Positions 25,735 through 36,900 of a stretch of DNA of 64,000 nucleotides are shown here, in pieces (within the stretch, counting starts at the first letter, position 1; each line of letters begins with the position of its first letter). Where the stretch lies: NCBI GenBank assembly GCA_945643635.1, contig CALZFC010000029.1, positions 859,001-923,000 of the forward strand. The letters are read 5' to 3'. The stretch comes from Allodiplogaster sudhausi (lineage: Eukaryota > Nematoda > Chromadorea > Rhabditida > Diplogasteridae). The notes beneath the pieces are model-generated. The model was not told the DNA's origin and did no database searches. It was given only the letters and a program-made list of their open reading frames with translations. Made by a program: the position numbers and the translations under genes.

Positions 25735-26692
25735 ATGCATTTTAGTGTTGTGAAGATTTCTCTATGGTGTACTCTATATTGTTTGATTTCGGCGCAACTC
25801 GGCTTCTTATTCCAAGATCTCTTCCTACGTTACTCCTCTAAGCCAATAGTCGAGACATGCGGTACTTGTACTTTTAAATATTTTCTAAAACCTCTCTCTC
25901 TCTCTCATTCTCCGCTTCCCGATGCTCTTACTCTCTGCATCACTCCAACTTGCAAAGAATGCAACTTTTTGTCTTTCAACTGAAATCTCATTCCCTATCT
26001 GTCAATTATTCGCCCTAGCTCTTGAAGATCTCGCTGGCTCTCAGCTCGTCGCGAATGTAACCGGAATTGAGATTCTGCCGAACGGCGAATTTAACATCAT
26101 GTTTACCGTAGTTTTATTAATTCTATTCTTCTTTTTTTAATGCATGATCTAGATCTTACAATTTGGTAGAGCCGTTTCTACACATGGCATCTTTTTTATC
26201 TCTATCATCCATTTTCAGGCACGTCCAGGAATAAAGAGCATTCCCTTCACTTGTCGCGGCCATCCGACAGTGACAGTTGAGGGACGCTCGCTGACACGCA
26301 ACGCGTCGCTCATCTCGCTTGACGCGTCGCGTGCGCCTTTTCTCGGTGAGCTGCCGGCACTTCATGGCAAAATCCGTCTCACCGGATTCCAGAGGTCAGT
26401 CGGCTCGTCGATCTCGGCTCTCCTGTTCCTTCTTTCAATTTTACTCTCTCTCTCTCTCTCTGATTCTCTCTAGAATATCGCGATCTCTCTTTATCTTTGA
26501 CTATCCCTCACCTCTTTCAGCTGCCGTCACTGTCTCTCTCCCTCCACCGATTGCTTTCTCCATTTTTCTCTCGACCTCTTCTTCTTTGCCACCTATCATC
26601 ATCCCCTTTTCGGCGCGAGTCGTCCAAAGCAGCTGAATGTCACCCGCGAGTACAGAATCGAATGCAAGGACGCAATTATTCCTCACAACTAA
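25735..26692 (+). CDS. Small secreted protein, VEGR-type family, copy 3
   Basis: Four exons (25735-25861, 26028-26107, 26219-26394, 26521-26692) join in frame with the same phases (1, 0, 2) as the neighbouring copy and end at TAA 26690-26692, giving about 184 residues. The start MHFSVVKISLWCTLYCLISA looks like a signal peptide. Exon 2 has AGSQLVANVTGIEILPNG, exon 3 [20 protein letters not shown] and LHGKIRLTGFQ, exon 4 [20 protein letters not shown]. Compared with copy 2 it lacks the long C-terminal tail and exon 4 begins with unrelated sequence. It has several cysteines but no known domain. The intact frame across four exons argues that it is a real gene. Confidence 0.6.
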
Positions 26693-26699
26693 TTTCCAG

Positions 26700-27389
26700 T
26701 CAACGAATATCGTCTTTTTTGCTAGCGACCTCACAATATTTTTGCATCTTTTAAATTTGTTTTTTAAACGAACTTTTTTCTATTTTCAAGTATTATGTAC
26801 ATGCTTCTACAATTAGAATCCAATTGCTTTTTATTCAGGACACTTATATAAGCGAATTTCAAACTGACATAAATTCGGATTACCTTTTTACCCTTTGTTT
26901 GGTCAGAGGATTATTATTTTTGAATAAATGAAGTTCTTTTGAAATGTGACAATGAGACAATTTCAAGATGACAATTTGATTTAGAGCGGAGTTTTTGTGA
27001 TTTTATGATATGTGTCATCGTTAGTAATTCGACAAGCCTAAGAAAGAGAAGCAGGATTATACGTCAAGAATGCGGTCAATGTTAATCAATCATTCTTTTT
27101 TTTTTTAGAAAACCAAGAAAAGACCCATTGTAAATACACTACAAGATATCGCCGCTAATGGTTGTCTCGAATACGGAGCGGATGAGCTATGCGTCCCGCT
27201 TCACACATCGCAGCATAATCGGCTACGCTATGAAAACTATTAGGATAATATGGAGAAGAGGAAATTTGAGCCACATTGAGACATTGTGGATGGATTTGCA
27301 CTAAACGTTTCTCTGGAAGCGCATCCTCAATTACTCAGCTGTTTATGTTCCAATTTCTTCATGTGCATTTGAAAGGGATGTGATCGGAG
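26700..27389. other. Intergenic, nothing recognised
   Basis: AT-rich sequence; no exon with matching splice sites was found. Confidence 0.5.
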
Positions 27390-27800
27390 TGGAAGCTATC
27401 GGAAGATAATCAAAAGAATAAGATATTTTGAAACTCAAGATTGGAGGAATGACAATGCATGATTTGGCCAACACGACGATTAGAGATTAAAATGTGGGGA
27501 AGAGGGAGTGAGGAAGAGAGATTAGAGAGATTGGAGAGATTAGAGAGACAGAGAGAGAGAGTGTGTGTGTGTGAAGATAGATTGCCTGGTATGATTGTGA
27601 AAGATGCATTGAAGTTTGCCTTCTTGCACTCGAATGAGCCTCTTTCCTATAAAAGTGTTGGTCAAAACTCGCTCGCATCGCTTGCTGTCCCGAAGACAGC
27701 CGCTGAAGCGGATGCGAGGAAGCGAGAGCTCGAAAATAAATCAATATGCACGGAAGGCAGCAATGCACATAAGAAGAGAGTGAGGGAGGAAGGAATTAAG
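27390..27800. repeat. Dispersed duplicate, copy 2 (pairs with 23270-23640)
   Basis: This shares ordered blocks with the earlier copy. The plus strand is open across 27459-27806 (includes FAFLHSNEPLSYKSVG and ASLAVPKTAAEADARKRE). The copy at 23270 does not preserve that frame, so I do not call a gene. Confidence 0.5.
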
Positions 27801-28316
27801 GATTGAAGGGGGAAAGAAGAGAAGGAAGGAGCCTTCGATCTCTTAGGCTAAACTTGATCATGTCAAAAGTTAAAAGAAGAATTTATTTTTTGAAAATTTC
27901 CCTTAAATTGCAGGACCTTCCCACGAAGATAAGCGTGACCAAAGTGTCTGCTGTTTAACTTCATTCTTACACAACTCCTTTATCACTGTTCTGTGCGCAG
28001 ACAGAATGTGAGAGCTTGATATATTTATTAGGTGCACTTATTAGGTGATATTGCAACGTCACATTACAACAAGATGTTATTACAAATCGCACTGAAACAG
28101 CCATAGGGACGGTCTTGCTATTTTGGGGAAGTCGTAAGGAAGGGAATGAAGACTGCGAGACATGGCTGTCGATCAGATCGCTTGTCGTTCTGAAACAGAA
28201 GTGTTTCGAACCGCAATAACAATGTTGAATTAAATTAAAGTTCCCAGTATTTATGCAATCTCAGATCGTATAAGTTAAGTGTGTAATATATACAACACTG
28301 CTAACTTATCATCGTA
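27801..28316. other. Intergenic; duplicated segment begins near 28085
   Basis: From about 28085 the sequence matches window positions 1-228 (atcgcactgaaac and onward), marking the start of the second copy of the large duplicated segment. Nothing recognisable precedes it. Confidence 0.6.
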
Positions 28317-30975
28317 TCAATTCTCCGACGAGCACGATGCCTTGAGTTTGGGAAGTGGGGTTGAACCGTCGTACCAGGTTTGATGGCGTCCACAAATCAA
28401 GGCCGAGCTGTTCGCAGTAACCTTAATTATTGTCAATTTATATTGAGCAAGTCAAAGGTGACATTAACATTCTTTGCTATCCTCTTCAGATATTAATATT
28501 TGACATACAACTCCTTGTCCAATGTCGTAGACGAGATGATCATCGCCACAAGTCAGAGTGGCCGCCCATGAAATGCGGAAGTTGTCGATTATCTGGAGTT
28601 GAGCAGGCGAGTCGTCGGATGAAATCGGCTCGGGAACCTCGCAGTCAACTGAAATGCACAGAAAATCGTGCAAAACGGTCAATCACATTCAGATAGTTGA
28701 TCGGAAAAGAAAAAAGGCAAGAAGATACGGTATGAGAAGCAGGAAGCCTTCGTGAGTGAGCGTCCGTTGTTGGCTTTCCAGCCATTGCCATCGCAGATCG
28801 CTTCCACAGCGACGCTGAAGTTGGAATGGTTAACCCTGCGTCAAACCGAAACGTACGGAAACAACTAACTCAGCATCATCTCCATTGGCGTAGAGAAGAC
28901 TTCCTGGATTGCACTTGGCACGGAGGCATCCGGTGTCCGGGTCAAGATCTGCCATTGGATTATCGCAGAGGGCCGCGCCGGCCGGGCACTCGAAGGAGTT
29001 CGAGCGGTCGCCTTCGAGAGCACCACACGAAGCACAGGAACCGGCTTAAATATTTCTTATGGTATAACACAAGACTACTTATGAAACGGATTAACCGCTT
29101 GTTAATCAATGCAAGTTTGCAAATATGCTCTCTTTTTCATAAATCGAAGATTAAGTATCAGGAAACGTTAAGTTTCTCACCGACTGCCCTTCGGCATCCA
29201 ACAAAGAGTTCGTCATCTGTTGGGCCATCATGCCATTTTCCGTCCTGGCCGCACTTGAGTGACAGCGATTTCTCCAGGCGTCGAGGCTCACAACCGCAGC
29301 TGCTCGCTAGAATAGAAAGTGAGTGTCGCTTGGTATGTCCTCAATAAAGGAGTACCGATGTAAATATCATATCCGTCAGGGCAGAAGGCGGTGTAGCTCT
29401 TGATAGTTGGTTCGGCACATTCAAATTCAGGTGATTGACATAGTGAAGAAGTATCATTAAGTGGCGATAATGCAGGACAGTCATCTATGAAGTAAATTAC
29501 AGATAAAACGAGAAGGGCTCAGAGTTGGGGCGAACATAATCCGTTAAAAAAATTATAAACGGGAGACTGACGGTGTTGGACGCAGAGAACGCTTTGAGCA
29601 GGCTCCAGACTGTCTGGGTTGACGAAACCTACCTCCGACATGCACTTGCCTTCTTCATAGGACTCGGAGACGTCATCGTCGAAGCTAAGTGATCCGTCCA
29701 GGTTGTCACATGCCAGCTAAATTAGGGAATTCGTTCACGGCATGATTAGCAACAAGATTGACTTACGGCAGCATCTGGGCAGACAACACCCTCTTCGATT
29801 TCGAAAGACTTCAGTTTTGGTGCTGCGCATTCTTTGCCTGCGCTGCAGTCGAAAGCAGCGGGAATTGAGCAGTTTTGTGGGCAAAGCAGCTCGACTGCAA
29901 CTTTCTTGATGATTGACGCATAGGAGAGCATAGTCAGCAGTAATACGGAAAAGCACGATATTCTGACTCTGAAGTTGAAGCCAGTTGATGCAAGAAACTT
30001 CAACGTCGACGCCAAGTTTGTAACCGTCCTGTTCCCAGAAACCACCCGCGATGTTACAGGTGATCGGTTTGAGACTCAAGTGTGTCGCACGTTCTTCAGA
30101 GAAGCCAATCGAGACGTACTGCAAGATTGTTTTACTGTATTATGCACTTCATCCAAATTCCGCAGCGAGTTTTGTCACCTTAAAGAACAGGAATTCATCA
30201 GGAGATGAGCACGAGAGCTCAAGTGGTGTGAAGATGACATCGCTCGAATAGTAAGAGTATTCTTCGTAGATTGAAACGGATGAATTAGAGCACCCTGTAA
30301 ACTCAGTTTGACAACGATTCTATAAATCTTTGGAATGTATTACCAGAAGAACAGAAGATGGATGAATAGACGTTGAAGTCAAACGACCAGGAACCATGCA
30401 GATTGCACTTATATTGTGAGAGCTCAGCAATCTACAACATATTTCTTTAAATAGTTAGTCAAAAATAAATATAAAAAAAAAATTAAAAAAATTTAATTAC
30501 CAGCTCAAAACTGTAGTTTGCTGTGACTCCAACTGCGAATGAACCATCAGGGCACGTGACTGTTAGATTATCATCTGAGAGAGAAGCTTCAATTGCATCA
30601 GAACGAGAAGGTGGAAGGGTCAGGTCGCATTTGGGAGCTGAAAAGAGCGCCATTCTGGAAGAGGTAGCGCTATTTCCGACAACGAACGCTTAGCGCAGAA
30701 GAGTTGCGAGAAGCGGGATGCCCAGAGACCGTTCATTGAACATTTCACAGAATCCGAGTAACGGAATACCTAATGAACAACAATGATGTCTGGTAATTCG
30801 GAATGAAGTCTGGTCCATGATTCCGACCTCGATGACTTCAAGTGTCGCATTGTCAACACCGTAAAGAATGTAGCCAGAGCGGCAAGACGCCTCCCAGTCA
30901 TCAGAGAATTCAACATCCTCTGTGAACTCTAGTGATTCCGGGATTTTGTCGGGCTTCTCGATATCGCATGTCATC
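28317..30975 (-). CDS. Gene B C-terminal modules (7) and stop
   Basis: Matches the gene A C-terminal region module for module, with moderate divergence. The last module ends LICGRHQTWYDG and then LKASCSSEN before TGA. The final intron in gene B is shorter than in gene A, and B has an extra poly-A-rich insertion in the intron at 30460-30500. No frame-breaking change was seen in the exons checked. Confidence 0.75.
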
Positions 30976-33900
30976 GTCGCTGAAAATATTTTAGGCTTTC
31001 GTTGTTAGCAAAACATAGAATGTTCAATATCTAGAAGCAATTTAATCAATAAATAAAATTTTCTTCTTCCTTGTCATGCAATGAAATAATAACCGTGAGC
31101 GCAATAAACAATGGAGTAATCTCCCCAGAATCCTTCAATGCTGCAAGTAAGAGACTCCAAAGAGACAATCTCGTATTTCTCCTTTTTGAAGTTATAGCCG
31201 TGGAGTTCAAGTCCTTCAGGGCAAGATGCCTCTTCGAATCCTTCGGTTGAGTTAGATACAGTGACCTAAGAAGACCGTAAGTTGGGCTGCCCATCTCATA
31301 GTAACCCTCAAACCTCGGTAGCGTTCGTTTTCTCAGTCTCTGGCAGGTCATCGATGACGAATGTTATGTTGCAGAAGAAGTCAACTGAAGAATAAAAAAT
31401 GTAAACAAATCGCAATGTTATAATGAAAGCAACACAAATAATACTAACACTTCGCGCAGAAGACAGCGGAGTATTCGCCCCACCATCCACCTTCAGAGCA
31501 AACCGCATCATCGTCGTTATCGATCTTAAGGATTTACCATATATTCCATAAATCATCCGTTTGAAGCTTACCAGTGAGAATTCTCCTTCTTCAGATTCGC
31601 CGAACAGGAAGAATCCTTCTTTGCAGTGAGGCTTCCAGAAATCGTCAAATTCGACTTCATGCTCGTCAGAGCAGCCCTTAGGAGGCTTGGATGGCACAGT
31701 ACGGTTGCAAGGAAGAGGAACTGCAAATCGGTGTATTTGTCGATGTTCCAATTAAGATGTTCAAGTACGCTTACTGTCGGCGCAATAGACGAAGGAGTAT
31801 TCTCCCCAGAAGCCGTCAATGCCGCATTTGAGCGATTTATCCGAAACCATCTCGTATTTCTCCGTCTTGAAGTTGAAACCGTAGAGCTTATGGCCCTCAG
31901 GGCAAGATGCCTCTTCGAAGCCTTCGGTTGAGTTAGAAATAGTGACCTAAGAAGACTGTAGGTTAGTCATGCCATCTCATAGTAGCCCTCAAACCTCGGT
32001 AGCGTTCGTTTTCTCAGTCTCTGGCAGGTCATCGATGACGAATGTTATGTTGCAGAAGAAGTCAACTGAAGAATAAAAAATGTAAACAAATCGCAATGTT
32101 ATAATGAAAGCAACACAAATAATACTAACACTTCGCGCAGAAGACAGCGGAGTATTCGCCCCACCATCCACCTTCAGAGCAAACCGCATCATCGTCGTTA
32201 TCGATCTTAAGGATTTACCATATATTCCATAAATCATCCGTTTGAAGCTTACCAGTGAGAATTCTCCTTCTTCAGATTCGCCGAACAGGAAGAATCCTTC
32301 TTTGCAGTGAGGCTTCCAGAAATCGTCAAATTCGACTTCATGCTCGTCAGAGCAGCCCTTTGGAGGCTTGGATGGCACAGTACGGTTGCAAGGAAGAGGA
32401 ACTGCAAATCGGTGCATTTGTCGATGTTCCAATTAAGATGTTCAAGTACGCTTACTGTCGGCGCAATAGACGAAGGAGTATTCTCCCCAGTAGCCGTCAA
32501 TGCTGCATTTGAGTGATTTATCCGAAACCATCTCGTATTTCTCCGTTTTGAAGTTGAAGCCGTAGAGCTTATGACCCTCGGGACAAGATGCCTCTTCGAA
32601 TCCTTCGGTTGAGTTAGATACAGTGACCTAAGAAGACCGTAAGTTGGGCTGCCCATCTCATAGTAACCCTCAAACCTCGGTAGCGTTCGTTTTCTCAGTC
32701 TCTGGCAGGTCATCGATGACGAATGTTATGTTGCAGAAGAAGTCAACTGAAGAATAAAAAATGTAAACAAATCGCAATGTTATAATGAAAGCAACACAAA
32801 TAATACTAACACTTCGCGCAGAAGACAGCGGAGTATTCGCCCCACCATCCACCTTCAGAGCAAACCGCATCATCGTCGTTATCGATCTTAAGGATTTACC
32901 ATATATTCCATAAATCATCCGTTTGAAGCTTACCAGTGAGAATTCTCCTTCTCCAGATTCGCCGAACAGGAAGAATCCTTCTTTGCAGTGAGGCTTCCAG
33001 AAATCGTCAAATTCGACTTCATGCTCGTCAGAGCAGCCCTTTGGAGGCTTGGATGGCACAGTACGGTTGCAAGGAAGAGGAACTGCAAATCGGTGCATTT
33101 GTCGATGTTCCAATTAAGATGTTCAAGTACGCTTACTGTCGGCGCAATAGACGAAGGAGTATTCTCCCCAGTAGCCGTCAATGCTGCATTTGAGTGATTT
33201 ATCCGAAACCATCTCGTATTTCTCCGTTTTGAAGTTGAAGCCGTAGAGCTTATGACCCTCGGGACAAGATGCCTCTTCGAATCCTTCGGTTGAGTTAGAT
33301 ACAGTGACCTAAGAAGACCGTAAGTTGGGCTGCCCATCTCATAGTAACCCTCAAACCTCGGTAGCGTTCGTTTTCTCAGTCTCTGGCAGGTCATCGATGA
33401 CGAATGTTATGTTGCAGAAGAAGTCAACTGAAGAATAAAAAATGTAAACAAATCGCAATGTTATAATGAAAGCAACACAAATAATACTAACACTTCGCGC
33501 AGAAGACAGCGGAGTATTCGCCCCACCATCCACCTTCAGAGCAAACCGCATCATCGTCGTTATCGATCTTAAGGATTTACCATATATTCCATAAATCATC
33601 CGTTTGAAGCTTACCAGTGAGAATTCTCCTTCTCCAGATTCGCCGAACAGGAAGAATCCTTCTTTGCAGTGAGGCTTCCAGAAATCGTCAAATTCGACTT
33701 CATGCTCGTCAGAGCAGCCCTTTGGAGGCTTGGATGGCACAGTACGGTTGCAAGGAAGAGGAACTGCAAATCGGTGCATTTGTCGATGTTCCAATTAAGA
33801 TGTTCAAGTACGCTTACTGTCAGCGCAATAGACGAAGGAGTATTCTCCCCAGTAGCCGTCAATGCCGCATTTGAGCGATTTATCCGAAACCATCTCGTAT

Positions 33901-36900
33901 TTCTCCGTCTTGAAGTTGAAACCGTAGAGCTTATGGCCCTCAGGGCAAGATGCCTCTTCGAAACCTTCGGATGAGTTAGAAATAGTGACCTAAGAAGACC
34001 GTAGGTTAGTCATGCCATCTCACAGTAACGTTCAAACCTCGGTAGCGTTTGTTTTCTCAGTCTCTGGCAGGTCATCGATGACGAATGTTATGTTGCAGAA
34101 GAAGTCAACTGAAGAATGAAAAATGTAAACAAATCGCAATGTTAGAATGAAAACAACACAAATAACACTAACACTTCGCGCAGAAGACAGCGGAGTATTC
34201 GCCCCACCATCCACCTTCAGAGCAAACCGCATCATCTTCGTTATCGATCTTAAGGATTTACCATATATTCCATAAATCATCCGTTTGAAGCTTACCAGTG
34301 AGAATTCTCCTTCTTCAGATTCGCCGAACAGGAAGAATCCTTCTTTGCAGTGAGGCTTCCAGAAATCGTCAAATTCGACTTCATGCTCGTCAGAGCAGCC
34401 CTTTGGAGGCTTGGATGGCACAGTACGGTTGCAAGGAAGAGGAACTGCAAATCGGTGCATTTGTCGATGTTCCAATTAAGATGTTCAAGTACGCTTACTG
34501 TCGGCGCAATAGACGAAGGAGTATTCTCCCCAGTAGCCGTCAATGCTGCATTTGAGCGATTTATCCGAAACCATCTCGTATTTCTCCGTTTTGAAGTTGA
34601 AGCCGTAGAGCTTATGACCCTCGGGACAAGATGCCTCTTCGAATCCTTCGGTTGAGTTAGATACAGTGACCTAAGAAGATCGTAAGTTTAGCTGGCCATC
34701 TCATAGTAGCCCTCAAACCTCGGTAGCGTTCGTTTTCTCAGTCTCTGACAGGTCATCGATGACGAATGTTATGTTGCAGAAGAAGTCAACTGAAGAATAA
34801 AAAATGTAAACAAATCGCAATGTTATAATGAATGCAACACAAATAATACTAACACTTCGCGCAGAAGACAGCGGAGTATTCGCCCCACCATCCACCTTCA
34901 GAGCAAACCGCATCATCGTCGTCCTCGATCTTAAGGATTTACTATATATTCCATAAATCATCCGTTTTTAGCTCACCAGTGAGAATTCTCCTTCTTCAGA
35001 TTCGCCGAACAGGAAGAATCCTTCTTTGCAGTGAGGCTTCCAGAAATCGTCAAATTCGACTTCATGCTCGTCAGAGCAGCCCTTTGGAGGCTTGGATGGC
35101 ACAGTACGGTTGCAAGGAAGAGGAACTGCAAATCGGTGCATTTGTCGATGTTCCAATTAAGATGTTCAAGTACACTTACTGTCGGCGCAATAGACGAAGG
35201 AGTATTCTCCCCAGTAGCCGTCAATGCTGCATTTGAGCGATTTATCCGAAACCATCTCGTATTTCTCCGTTTTGAAGTTGAAGCCGTAGAGCTTATGACC
35301 CTCGGGACAAGATGCCTCTTCGAATCCTTCGGTTGAGTTAGATACAGTGACCTAAGAAGATCGTAAATTTAGCTGGCCATCTCATAGTAGCCCTCAAACC
35401 TCGGTAGCGTTCGTTTTCTCAGTCTCTGGCAGGTCATCGATGACGAACGTTATGTTGCAGAAGAAGTCAACTGAAGAATAAAAAATGTAAACAAATCGCA
35501 ATGTTATAATGAATGCAACACAAATAATACTAACACTTCGCGCAGAAGACAGCGGAGTATTCGCCCCACCATCCACCTTCAGAGCAAACCGCATCATCGT
35601 CGTCCTCGATCTTAAGGATTTACTATATATTCCATAAATCATCCGTTTTTAGCTCACCAGTGAGAATTCTCCTTCTTCAGATTCGCCGAACAGGAAGAAT
35701 CCTTCTTTGCAGTGAGGCTTCCAGAAATCGTCAAATTCGACTTCATGCTCGTCGGAGCAGCCCTTTGGAGGCTTGGATGGCACAGTACGGTTGCAAGGAA
35801 GAGGAACTGCAAATCGGTGCATTTGTCGATGTTCCAATTAAGATGTTCAAGTACGCTTACTGTCGGCGCAATAGACGAAGGAGTATTCTCCCCAGTAGCC
35901 GTCAATGCCGCATTTGAGCGATTTATCCGAAACCATCTCGTATTTCTCCGTCTTGAAGTTGAAACCGTAGAGCTTATGGGCCTCAGGGCAAAATGCCTCT
36001 TCGAAGCCTTCGGTTGAGTTAGATACAGTGACCTATGAAGACCGTAGTTTGGTCACGCCATCTCATAGTAGCCCTCAAACCTCGGTAGCGTTCGTTTTCT
36101 CAGTCTCTGGCAAGTCATCGATGACGAATGTTATGTTGCAGAAGAAGTCAACTGAAGAATAAAAAATGTAAACAAATCGCAATGTTATAATGAATGCAAC
36201 ACAAATAATACTAACACTTCGCGCAGAAGACAGCGGAGTATTCGCCCCACCATCCACCTTCAGAGCAAACCGCATCATCGTCGTCCTCGATCTTAAGGAT
36301 TTACTATATATTCCATAAATCATCCGTTTTTAGCTCACCAGTGAGAATTCTCCTTCTTCAGATTCGCCGAACAGGAAGAATCCTTCTTTGCAGTGAGGCT
36401 TCCAGAAATCGTCAAATTCGACTTCATGCTCGTCGGAGCAGCCCTTTGGAGGCTTGGATGGCACAGTACGGTTGCAAGGAAGAGGAACTGCAAATCGGTG
36501 CATTTGTCGATGTTCCAATTAAGATGTTCAAGTACGCTTACTGTCGGCGCAATAGACGAAGGAGTATTCTCCCCAGTAGCCGTCAATGCCGCATTTGAGC
36601 GATTTATCCGAAACCATCTCGTATTTCTCCGTCTTGAAGTTGAAACCGTAGAGCTTATGGCCCTCAGGGCAAAATGCCTCTTCGAAGCCCTCGGTTGAGT
36701 TAGATACAGTGACCTATGAAGACCGTAGTTTGGTCACGCCATCTCATAGTAACCCTCAAAACCTCGGTAGCGTTCGTTTTCTCAGTCTCTGGCAAGTCAT
36801 CGATGACGAATGTTATGTTGCAGAAGAAGTCAACTGAAGAATAAAAAATGTAAACAAATCGCAATGTTATAATGAATGCAACACAAATAATACTAACACT

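Noticed and set aside
27459..27806. Plus-strand 115-codon open frame
   Set aside because: The duplicate copy at 23270-23640 does not preserve the frame, so coding constraint is not supported.
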